A DNA stretch of 27,533 bases from Phallusia fumigata (taxonomy: Eukaryota; Chordata; Ascidiacea; Phlebobranchia; Ascidiidae): positions 1 through 27,533 of the forward strand of contig QXVZ01006298.1 in assembly GCA_008931825.1 (NCBI GenBank), given 5' to 3'. This document shows positions 1-11,500 of the stretch, piece by piece (positions within the stretch are counted from its first letter, which is position 1; every line of letters begins with the position of its first letter). The notes under the pieces were generated by a model. That model had not been told where the DNA came from and did no database searches. It saw only the letters and a list, made by a program, of their open reading frames with translations. The position numbers and the translations under genes are program-made.

Positions 1-26
1 GCAGAGCACAAGAAAAAAGAAAGCTC

Positions 27-39
27 TGACGTCACAATT
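27..39. promoter_or_regulatory. CRE-type palindrome, copy 1
   Basis: The perfect palindrome TGACGTCA is followed by CAATT. The 8-bp core is the consensus site for CREB/ATF bZIP factors. The same 13 bases recur at 4644. Function is inferred from the motif only. Confidence 0.35.
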
Positions 40-1775
40 TTGTGGCGTCGCAGCGCTCAAAAACGCGGTACGTGTAAAACGCAGTACTCGAAATAGCGTG
101 GAGAATATTTTTCGCCGCAAGTTCTTGATGACGCGACGCAGATAAGACCAGGAATATTTGGAATTCCTATTTTTTGTCATGATTTTCATTATCGTGCAGT
201 TTTCGGTCGCATAATGCAGTTAAATCGTGAATTTTTTAACTCTATAATCGTAAATTGGTCTGCTTACATAACTGAACGTCCACTTTAAGATGTTAAGTAA
301 GTATGAAAACCTTGCCAACCAATGCAAAGTGTTTTTATCGGACGCATATTTGGTCATTCGCACATTCGGTCATCGTTGCACGAACAACATATTTACGTTC
401 CAAATTAGTTTTCATGCAAATACGCCATCACAAAATGGTGCAAAGGGTCAATAGAAAAGCTAGACCAATAATTTCTTTTTTGCAACATAATTTCAAAACC
501 TATGGCTCAAAGCAAGTGTCCTTACTTCATTTGTTTCCTTAGAAAGTAGCAAAAGATTACGTTAACATATAAATACGGAGGGAATGATATTTGAAGTATG
601 TCCGTGATTGTTACAAGGTGCACTACATAGATTTATACCCAGCACCAGCACACACCTTATAAGGCATGTGCATTTCAAAACGTGCTACTAATAGTCAAAA
701 TATAACATGATGCAATTAAAATGTTACACGGACTTTCGACTGTGTTTGTAATGCAAGGCGATAACTGCACGTAAAATGTGATAACAACAGATTTAGCGGT
801 TCCTGTGGGAGCACACCTTCACTATTACGTCGCCACGCATTTCCAAAAATAACAGAAGCTTAATTTGTCGTGCTGCAATTAAAGATAAAATTCGCCAAAC
901 GACGGTCTGGGTATAATTTCGTCACTTGCAAATAGAAGACAAATATAAGTGTGCGCTCACGGCCAAGGCTCGATTAGTTGGAAAGAAGTGGTTCGCGTTT
1001 CTAATTAGAACTGAAATTAGGTACTATCCTGGATCGTTTCCAAGTTTTTGAGCGCCAAAATTAGTCGGCTTTCGAAAATTTACTATGTTTGACTTCTTAA
1101 TAGCGACAGGCTGCGCTATTTTAGCATTGGGTAACTTTCTATTGGTAATCGTTTTGTGCTTATCATAATGACACAGGTAAAATGAAAAACAATTACCTTT
1201 CAACTATTTTTATGCGGCCAATTTCTCAAATCCTGCCAAAACAACGGTACAAATTTAGACTTAAGTGATTTCCAACCTGGTAATCGTTTACAACCAACAA
1301 TTTTGGATTATAATCAAGGTCAACTTTTTCGATTCCTTAAAAGCTATAATCCTGAACACAATTTTGGTAAGTTTTGCCAAAATTCCCTGGTTACATTTTT
1401 AACTTATGTGCGACGAAAAACAGGTTAAAATGATCCTTATTAGTGTGACGTAACACTACCTACGTCATAGTGGTCATTGGTCTTGTGTGTTGTACGTGCA
1501 TAAGCCGATTGTGTCTGACAAACGGTGAATTGTGATTTGTAATGCTTGCAGATAAACAGATCAACAACAAAATGCGATTGTGGCCTTTGAGCACTTGGAT
1601 TCTTGCCCAAGACAGGAAACAAGATTACAATTCATGTAGTTCTATGTGCTTTTGCTGTAACTCAATGCCTAAAGCTAAAGAATGCGTTTGAGTTGGCTTG
1701 ACCTAAACTTCCCACAAACAATGAAATTCGGAAGAGGTAATTTAAGCTTTGTTGTTAAAAATAGAGGATTATTAG

Positions 1776-1776
1776 N
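1776..1776. other. Single N (assembly join or ambiguous base)
   Basis: An undetermined base in non-coding DNA. Unlike the Ns at 13421 and 27124, I see no duplicated flank around it. Confidence 0.6.
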
Positions 1777-3829
1777 CACAATCTTTAGAACACGCGGCCT
1801 TAAAGAGTAGCTTGATCAAAAGTAACTATAGGCACCGATGATGACAACAACGATAGTCGAAACGTTTGCAATCATGCATTCACAATATACAAGTTTCTCT
1901 GCCATGGCATGTTTTTGGTTGAGTCACAATCTGTTTCTAAAGTTTATCATGGGATATTGAAAGCCAATAAAGCGTGTTGTAAACCATTTGTCGAAGCAGG
2001 TTTGGGCACAACGGACCCAGTTGCAACTGTTAGGTGTCTAGCCAGCATTCAGACAAATTGGCAAACTGCAATACTGATATGACACCATTAAGCGCTAGAC
2101 AACAATAAAGCAGTAAAGTGCAAAAGCGGTCAAGTTGTCTACGTCAAGTTACTAAGGATACGGCACGTAAGCTATTCGAATGTTGTGGACATGACGGATT
2201 TGATACAGCAAAACAAAACAAAATTTTTAAAATTAGCTATTCTGTTTGTAACCGTCTTGCACAAGTGAAACCGGCAAAATTGATTGCCCAGAAAACGTAG
2301 TTTTGAAAAGTTTCACAACAGAATAAATACTGATAAAAATCTACTGAATATCACAGTTGTTCTTGGATATGCATGTCAAAAGAAAGTTAACATTAAAAAT
2401 ATCTTGGGAATTTTTTCTAGACACATTAAAGTTCGTGTAGGTGTCATTAGAAAAGTTACAAAGTGTTTTGGGTCCACAGCCACTTTCGAGCAGGTCAAAA
2501 TATTTCCATTATATAATAGCTTTTTCCTAAATACTTGTCAATTGCTTCAATGGAATTGTACGTACACTTGATAAAAGCGTTTTAAACGCTATTCATCCAA
2601 TTACGGCGCAATTAGATTAAATATTTGCGGACTAATTTAGAAGACGACTCAAATGTCGATTACTTGAGATTGACATTCCATTTTTGGCGACTAATCCTTA
2701 TTTGGGAATTGCAAACTAACTTCGTTGCCAGACAGACAGTGTGCAAAGAAAAAAACACGATCAAACATATTTAAATACAAGTTCGTTTTTTTGGAACTCG
2801 TTGCTTGGTTTACAAATAGTTTGAACTGTGTTAAAAGCACAAGTGATTTAAATACAAAGACCCGCCTAAAAAGAGTAGCTATATCACGTAAAGTCACATT
2901 TGTTTCATCAAGCATTTACAGTTAAAAGTACTCAAGCGCATTTGGACGTAAATGCAGCGGCCAGTTTCGGTTAAGCCCCTCTATGCTAGGTTATTGTCAA
3001 TCTGTATAAAAACGGCTGAAATGTTGTTTTTCGTTGCAATGGATTAGAGATTGTGAGTTATAGCTGCAAAAAAAACTTTTCGTTGCGTAAATGCGCGACA
3101 GTCATATCTTCAGTCAATATATTAAAAACCGCTAAGGGCGTAGAGCGTGATTTCCTGTCCGCATCTATGACCATCCCACTCCGGAAAATAAAAATCCCAG
3201 TCATACAAGCTTTAAATAAACTGGGCTGTCGGGGCGCTGTAGAGCGTGGGCTGACCCGACAAAATGCCGGGCTGTGTAAACGTTATGATACGTGCACTTA
3301 CCATGTATTCTATCGATATCCTGCTGTCCACTTAACAAAACGGTAGTGACAGCGGTAGGTTTGGAGCATCTTTGACGGCTGATAAGCCCTATCTGATCAG
3401 TTTATTCCATATCTTGCATCATTCGTACATGGGAAAACCGACCATTTTACTCATTGTGGTGGCACGACCAGACACACAACAGCTTCTGGTAAGGATGATT
3501 GACAGGCTTAGACAGGTATCATAACACTTGAAAACAAGTCCTTACCTGCACGTTGCGCAATCCGCCGCAATTCGTCGAGTTTGCGAACTGTTTTGCCACT
3601 TGTTTGTCATCCGGTCATTGTGATACGCGTCACCAATTAATACAACCCACTTACACTACTCGCCCACACACATTGGTCTTATTTAGGCAACTTGTTGACC
3701 GTGACACAGTACCAGTCCTTTTCCATGTATTTCAATTCGTAAAGATCCACGTTAAATGTAATAGCGCCCTGAGTCGGGGGTCATCACAAAAGCCAAAGTG
3801 GTGCACGAGCAGTATGGGGTGCACCAGAG

Positions 3830-4260
3830 TTGGATCAATTACAATTAGTAATTGAGCTAAATGTAATTAATTGCTATTTTTGGTGTAATTGTATTTGTAA
3901 TTCACACTTTTTCAGTTTGTGTAATTGTAATTTGCTTACAATTTAAATCTCAAATTACTGTTTTTGTGAGCTACAGATTTTATGCATCATTTTAAAAGCA
4001 TGACTATACGTCGCAGAAATATCGACTTGATTATTATGTTGTTGTGTAAAAGGTGTATTCAAATCGAAAATTTTTTGATATGTATTTGTAATTTGTAATT
4101 AATTACAAGTCTCAGAATAATTGTAATTGTAATTCATGTTTTCCAGGACCGAGTAATTGTATTGCAATGCAATTTACAGATTTGACAGAATAATTGTAAT
4201 TCTATTTGTAATTTAACTAAAATCATGTAATTGATTTAAATCCAACACAATTAAAACAGA
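3830..4260. repeat. AATT-rich degenerate repeat tract (possible transposon remnant)
   Basis: The motif GTAATTGTAATT and its complement recur many times on both strands, mixed with TAATTAATTAC blocks. GC-richer DNA flanks it on both sides (GGGGTGCACC before, GCGGCCGGGG after). The composition is unlike the surroundings. Such TAATT-rich stretches occur inside some hAT-type elements, but I cannot define terminal repeats or a target duplication here. Confidence 0.45.
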
Positions 4261-4643
4261 GAGCGGCCGGGGAAGAGGAGTGTTTTTTTTAAGTAACCTG
4301 AACAAATGCTTTGTCATACATATTCAACTTTCCTTTAGTCACCCTAGGCACGAGAACAGTTTTCGACGTTTAGAGATTATAATGCGCCTTGGTCTACCCA
4401 AGTGATTCGTGTGTGGGGTATGCTGCATATCTCAAAAGAGTGAAAAATCATAATCGTCTAGTCGCAATGGAACGTTAAAAGAGAATCATACAAACTTTTG
4501 CTTGTTTGTATCTTTTTGCCACAAAACCTTTCCAGAAAATCGATGTTTTGAAAAATGTCAAACAAACGTTTAACAGACGATTTTAGTATCAGTCAATATA
4601 TGAATACCCGTCTTCCGTGAAAGACGTCATCAGGTAACTTATG

Positions 4644-4656
4644 TGACGTCACAATT
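4644..4656. promoter_or_regulatory. CRE-type palindrome, copy 2
   Basis: TGACGTCACAATT is identical over 13 bases to the copy at 27. It lies about 0.9 kb upstream of the FET start codon, so it could be a bZIP-bound upstream element of that gene. A related half-site, GACGTCAT, lies just before it at about 4623. Confidence 0.4.
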
Positions 4657-5562
4657 GAAGTGAATTTGCTTGGGTAAGAAAAATCACTTTTGAAGGGAAC
4701 ATCATTTGGTCAAAGACTCAAGGTTAAAACACTTTTTTGTAATGTGTAGTGAATGTTCTCACAACAGTTTTGTTGCAATAGATCCTTTACGGGGTTAATA
4801 GTATTACCCAATTACCCAAATCGCGACAGACGTCGGTATATTTGCAGTCTAGTTTCATTTTAGTTTTGTTTAATCTAGACTACTTTTTGGCTTGCTTACT
4901 CAGTACTTCCACCATGTGGCCACATTGCACGCTCTTTCGCAAAACTTTCGAATATGCAAAATACTCAAATAAATTTACATTCTAAGTATAACTTTTCGGC
5001 ACGACAGTGAGGTTTACAGTATCTGATAAGTGACATTTAATAATATCCAATTTTAGACAAATAAACCGGCAAAGAACAATGTAAAAGACATAAAAATATT
5101 TGTTGACGCCTATTAACAGCATTACCCACTCGTTCTTACTTGTTTACTGGGTAGTTTTCGCCAAGCAGCAGCTTTCAGGTAGGTTGAAATTAGCATCCAC
5201 CAGTTTACTTGGAAATGAAACTATTTGCTCTTGCCGCTTCTAAATCCACGTGACAACAAAATCACCCACAATGCACCGTAGCACATTTAAATGTAAGATG
5301 AGGCAAAGCTATTGTTTGTTTTCCCAACGTTATTGGTATGTTTAAAAAAAAGAATGTTAATACAGTAAAAAATTTACATTCCCTCATAAAATTATAATAT
5401 TTTGGTAAGTCTTGCAAGACAAACAAAAAAGCTCAAGTATTTCTGTGCAGAAATCGATTTGCCGACATCTCATCCACCAGAAGGAAAGCGAGGAATTTTG
5501 CACCTTTCGGTCGAAGTAGCTGAGAACAAATTCGCAAGTTGAATGTTCGTTACAAAGCAGCA

Positions 5563-5572
5563 ATGAATACAC
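5563..5572 (+). CDS. FET exon 1 (coding part)
   Basis: ATG AAT ACA C, then the strong donor GTAAGT; ends in phase 1. The ATG is chosen because it joins in frame to the Q/G/Y exon at 5693. A very short first coding segment is also typical of vertebrate FET genes. Confidence 0.75.
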
Positions 5573-8500
5573 GTAAGTGATTGTGTACAAATTGTGATAA
5601 AATTCTGCTTCTTTTTAGTTCCAATAATGATTGTGTCATCGTTAGGTCCTATATCAGTTTTGTGGTAACTTTTTGTCAATTTCTGTTTTTAGAGCAACAA
5701 GGTTACGGTGGTGCGAGTGCAATGCAGCCACAACAACAGCAGTATGGATATGGTCAACAAATGGCCAAAAGTGGACAAACTGGCCAACAACAGGTATTTC
5801 TATATTCATGCAAAAACAACGAGTTTACAAAAACATATGTTAATCCGTTTTCTAATTAGCTTCTTTGTACATTTATAACAAGATAAAAATCTAACTGTCA
5901 TTTACCATTGCAGGGTGCAGTTACTGCAGCTGGTGGACAAAATGCAGGTTACGGATATGGTTATTCACAATACCCACAGCAAGCTGGTGGAAGTAAGTCA
6001 TTTAATGTCTTTGATAAGCTCATTAACACATTTCTTTCCGGTGTAGTGTTGTTGAGGTTAAAATATACACTGGTTTTCATTGAAAAGTGTCTGTTGTTGG
6101 TTTTTTTGGCCCAACACATGCTTTACAAACTCAAATTTATTTGAAGTTGAAATTTTGAAGTTTTATATATCAATTAGTTGTAATTTTAAGTTAAAATTTC
6201 TCAACAAAAAAAATCCAGACAGGATAATGTATGTGAAAAAAACATAGATGTGCATGTGATAAATGCTACTGTTACCTTTTTCTGTTGTCATGTTCCACTT
6301 CATACTAGCATGTACTATTTAACAGTGAACCAACAATACGGTGGCTACAGTCAACAAGGTGGCAACACAGGCGCTAGTGGTGGAGGATATGGGCAACAGC
6401 AACAACAGTATAATCAACAGAGCTCGTACCAGCAAGGTGGTAACACTGCCACAAATCCACCAGCAAAGACACCAGCTGGCTCACAAGGCCAACAGCAGCA
6501 GCAAGGGACCGGGTATGGTCAAGGTCAGGGACAACAATCTTATGGACAATCAAAGTCACAACAACAGAGCGGGTATGGTCAAAATCCAAACCAGTCACAG
6601 TCTGGAATGTACGGAAATCAACAGAGTGGTGGGCAGCAACAAAGCGGATACAACCAAGGACAACAATCTGGTGGATACGGTCAAAACCAGGGCGGAATGC
6701 AACAAGGCAGCTATGGACAGCAATCTGGCAGTTATAGTCAGCAAAGTGGGGGCCAGCAGGGTGGCTACAACCAGGGCCAAGGTGGTCAACAAGGGGGTTA
6801 TGGACAGGGTAACAATCAACAGGGAGGTTATGGACAAAAAGGAAGCGGTGGTTATGGGCAAAGTGGTCAATCTGGCGGATACAACCAAGGAAGTGGTGGA
6901 AATCAGTCTGGAGGCTATAATGTAGCAGGACAGGTAATAAATATTCTTTCTGCTAAATACTAATATTTAATTTGCTGCAGTCTAGAAAACAAAAACAAAT
7001 TTTAAATCTTTCATGCTTAACTAAACAAAGATACTTGAAAATTGGTAACTATTTACAACGATATACTGAAATTGAAAGCAAAAGTTTTTTTTGTCTAAAC
7101 CTTTTCCATCTTGGGGCTGCATAGTTTTAACTGTTGGCAATTTAGTAGTGTAGAAACATTTTGCAAATGTTTTTAATGCTGTTTATTTTTTTCCAGCAAA
7201 GAGAGAGAGGTGGGAATGATTCTTCGGAAACCCAAAACAGAGGTTTTTACAATGATAAGGGTTATGGGGGGCCAGCACAAAACTATGGTCAGAGAGGTAG
7301 TGTGTGTTTTTTGCGAGTATATGTATATACTTTTTGTGTGTGCATTTACAAGTTGCAAAAAAACATTAAGTAAACCACACTAAACACAACCACAGCACAC
7401 ATATAGTTGTAGAAAAATATAGTAGTAGCCAGCTAGTTTTTAAAATAAATTCAAAGTAAAATTTTTAAAATTTGTGTTTGTCTAGGAGGTGGTAGAGGGG
7501 GCGGTTACGACGGTGGCAGGGGTGGCCAAGATGGCGGCCGTGGTGGATACGATGGTGGCCGGGGCCGAGGAGGTTACGAAGGACGTGGAGGCGGAGGCGG
7601 CGGCTTTCGAGGGGGTCGTGGTGGTGGATATGGAGATTCACGGTACGTTTGTGATTGTTTACATTGTATGTTCTGAATACGAAATATGGATTAGAACCAG
7701 AAACAACTTCTTGTTAGCTTTTGGCATTTGTAATGGTTAGGCAATGTAAAAAAACCACTGTTTTACATGTTTCAAACATCAAATACCTTTGACTGGTAAG
7801 TTATGTTGGTCGGCCAAATGTTCTTAAATGAAAAGTGTATACTGGTGCTCATAGAAAAATTCCTTTTCATGCAAACATCTGTCTTTTTTATGCAACTATC
7901 CAAAAGCATGTGCTAAGATATTCAAAAATGTTAGGATGTTTATTTCCTCATTAAACAAAATGTTTTGTTCTTTGAGAGTTTCATAGTGAGATGGGTAAGT
8001 TTACATCTTAGGTTCCACTGCATAAACTGTACCTAATTGAAATGCTTTATTATTCTGTATTTTTGGATCCGAGTTTGTCCTTTTCTTAATTTTTTTTAAT
8101 GTTTGTTGCATTATATATACTTCAGGCATGGGGTTTGCAAATTTTTATATTTCAAAACTACTGGCCTTTTTTATTCACAAAAATTCTCAATTTGATCAAG
8201 GTTTTTTATAGGGATGTTCTAAGTAGAATAGTTGTTTCGAATCTAGAATATTGAATTCAGGTCTTCTATTAATTTTAGTCGAATAACACACAGAATTGCA
8301 AGTAACAAAACAATGCCTCCTATTACATCTCCTGTAACCGAGGCTTATTTTTTTTCTTTAAACGTCTGAACATCGTGAGACGTGTGGTCACTACAGTTAC
8401 ATGCAAAGGTTGTAAAATGTAATAAGTGTAAGGCCTTGACCAGTGACCCAACTACCATTTTCCTCCCTGACCTACCACTTGGTTTAAATTACACCATATG

Positions 8501-11500
8501 CATTGCAAAAAGCATTGGTGCAAAGCAAACAAGGTCTCATTATTACCAAACCAAAAGAGGCCACTTATGCCCCCAGCTAATATGCTACCCACGTATTTTC
8601 CTTTTTCCAATGATTCTGAAATGTCCTTAGTTTGCAACTTATGGTATCCACATGATTTATGACATGACGTAATTTTGGAGTTTGAAATATCACCCTATTT
8701 ACCCCATGCCTGTATATTATTATATGCATTGTATATTTGTAAGTGTGCCTCAAACAGTGTTTCAAATTTCACCACAGTATTGGTGAAGGTGCCTTGCTTC
8801 TGTCGGAGTGGGCATTGATATAAAAATATGGTTGCTTTTTATGAATTCAGTGGTGACCAAGGCGATTCAGGAGGCTTCAAACAAGGGGGAGGTAGTGGTA
8901 AGTTGCCTCTATTCATTCACCATTAACAAAACTATGTGCTTTTACATGTATATTTATGCTGTACACTGCTGGGACCTCTTTGCCTACATAGTTTTTTTGA
9001 CCATTACACCAAAAATTAAACCAAGCTCTTGAGGGCACATAAAAGCTCAATATTCATTTTTAGCAACTGTGGAGTTCAAATGTGCATTAAATGCTTAGAT
9101 TTAAAGCAATTTATTTGTCACTTTATTTGTGAAACGTCCCCAGCTATTTTTAAGGCAATGTGGACCCACACAAATGGTATATTTATGAAGATTTAAACTG
9201 CCCAATCCAAGAATTTAAAAGTTGTTCACTGTTGAACTTTGCAAAGTCTTTGAGCTGCATTGAAAAACAAAAAAATAAAGCAAACCAGATGTTCATTACT
9301 ACACTGTGAATTACAAAAAGACTGAAGGCATAAACTACTTACTTGATTGGTATGTCTCAATTTCTTAAACCATGTTAGATTTTCATTACAAATTCATTAC
9401 AGACTTCACAAACTGCGTAGCTTAAAATGTTGCACAAAACATAATAAGGATGTGTAAACAGTAATGTTTGCTCCTGAAAAACTATAATTGTCTTTGGTTC
9501 AACAGACATCCATGTGTTGATGACATTTGTTGTGCCAAAGAAGGCAAAACCTTCAATTCTAATGTTACCTAATCTTTGTAAGGAGAATTTTTATCAAGTT
9601 TTTATCTGGATTCCAAAGTTTAACACGTTCTAAATGATGTGTAGTTTTAGATTGAGGTTTATTTCTACATTTGTTTTGTTCAGAAGTGTATGTTTATTAA
9701 CCACAATCTGACAGCAAAAACGAATGTCTACTTGCATGCAGTTTGCAAAGACTCGTTTGCTATTAGTTTTATCCCTTTAGATCAGCAATTAACAACTCTA
9801 AAGCAGCAAGCTCCTTTAAATAAGTGATCCTCATCCCAAAATTACTGTACACAATTGAAGGCTTACAAAAATTTTAACCAGACAACAGTTATTGAAATTT
9901 AAATCGGCGTCAGCCTTTTTTGGGCTGTTAAAAGTTGACTTTGACACAGCCAAATCCCTTTGTCTGTGCCTACACATGATCTCATGTAGCATACATGGGT
10001 GTTGCTTTTTACACATTTACGTTTCCAAATCACAAATTACGATAGTAAGGGTATGGAGTGTTTGTCAACAATGATCCCCAACAGGAAAGCTTGTTTCTTC
10101 TCTTTATATTTGCAACCTGTATTTTGGCTTAAGCATGTAGTGAAATGTACAAATCTTTTATTAGTCGCAATACACCTTGTTGCACAAGCATTATATCAGG
10201 TGGTAATGGCACAGTAAACAACCCAAATATTTTGGTCACTCTGCCTTGCAGTTACCTTAAGTTCATTAAGCAAAAGTATGCAATATACAGTATTTGTCCA
10301 AGAATTACTTTACCCCTGCAACCTGTGGCTATAACCCAAATAAAGTTTTTCCAAAGCGATTTAGGACAGAACTGACTGCTGTTTTTAAATGTGTAGCAGA
10401 AGTTTTGCTGCCTGCTGGAAAAGTTTTTTTACAAGCCTGTTCATGGTGATTGCTTGTGCTTTACCAGTGGTTTTATTTTTATGCTGCCACTGCCAAGTGC
10501 CTCACAATCTGACACTAATGTCAACGCCCATGCATCTTACTCATGAAAACATCTCACAGGAAGCTTAAGTGTTAGAGATTTTATTTATTTAAAATGTTGA
10601 AGCCAATTTTGTTCTTATATTGGAACTGAAATATTGTTTATTGGCTTTCTAGACGACCAGTAAGCGGTATTGGCTTAAAAACAATATCGGTCTATCTCTA
10701 CGTTTAAACAAATGAAAAAAATAGCTTGTTGTTTAAACTGTATTTTTTATGGCATAACTTGAGTCGGGCAATGCTGACACCAAAATAGCCACAGTCTTAA
10801 AAAGTTACAGAGACCCTGACTAAGTTGATGGCTGGGGAAGGTAGTAATCAATTTGTATATACGTCTGACATGTTTGTCTGGTTGACTCAGACAGATGAAT
10901 GGAAAGAAATTGGCAATACCATAAAAATCTAGGACAAGGTCTATATTAGTATTGTGCAGTAAACTGAACTACATTATATTTTTTTTTTAAATTTTATGCC
11001 ACTTTTTTCTGTGATATATTGGGACTAGGGATGATTGAAAAGCAGCCAGGATTGGAGGTATCAACAACTGGTGTTTTGTGTCCAGTTGGTTGAGTATTGG
11101 TCCCCTTTCCGGAAGTGTATATAATATACGTATTATTTACTCACTCTTTTTTTCTTCTCTGCAAGTTTATTAAGTTTTTTATAAACTTGACTATGGCTGA
11201 TAGAAATGGTTTTCTGGTGTGTCATCAGGTTTTTTGACCCTACATATTATTAACCATTTTACAAGAAACATTTTTAGTGTGCACACCACAAACATTATTT
11301 TGTTGTTGATTGTATGCAGAAGTCACTAAACTTAGCAATGCACTATGTCAATGAATCTTGTCAGGGAAAACTGAAGGCAAGAAGCAAAAGTATTAGATGT
11401 TTATTTCAAGGAAAATCCCCTTGCTTTCCAGAGGTGTTTTGTTCTTACATTTCTTGGCAACAAAAAACCATATCTGTTTGAAATCAAACCTTGTTGTCAT

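Larger units (their letters stand above)
1..5560. other. Upstream non-coding region with no gene recognised
   Basis: I find no convincing exon here on either strand. The open frames are short (under about 100 codons), have no recognisable domain and no supporting splice structure. Contents I can point to are two copies of a CRE-type palindrome (27 and 4644), an AATT-rich repeat tract (about 3830-4260) and a single N at 1776. The part nearest the FET start codon presumably holds that gene's promoter, but I see no TATA box I would defend. Confidence 0.5.

Noticed and set aside
3053..3346. 97-codon open frame in the upstream region
   Set aside because: No recognisable domain, no splice support, ordinary length for chance in this DNA.
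5551..5562. CAAAGCAG just before the FET ATG as a spliced-leader acceptor
   Set aside because: Tunicates do trans-splice many mRNAs, but there is no clear pyrimidine tract, and an ordinary 5' UTR explains the sequence equally well.
6341..6925. 194-codon open frame overlapping FET exon 4 in another phase, and minus-strand frames over the same stretch
   Set aside because: By-products of the repetitive Q/G/S/Y codons; no domain and no start context. The frame with FET-type repeats and matching splice phases is the real one.
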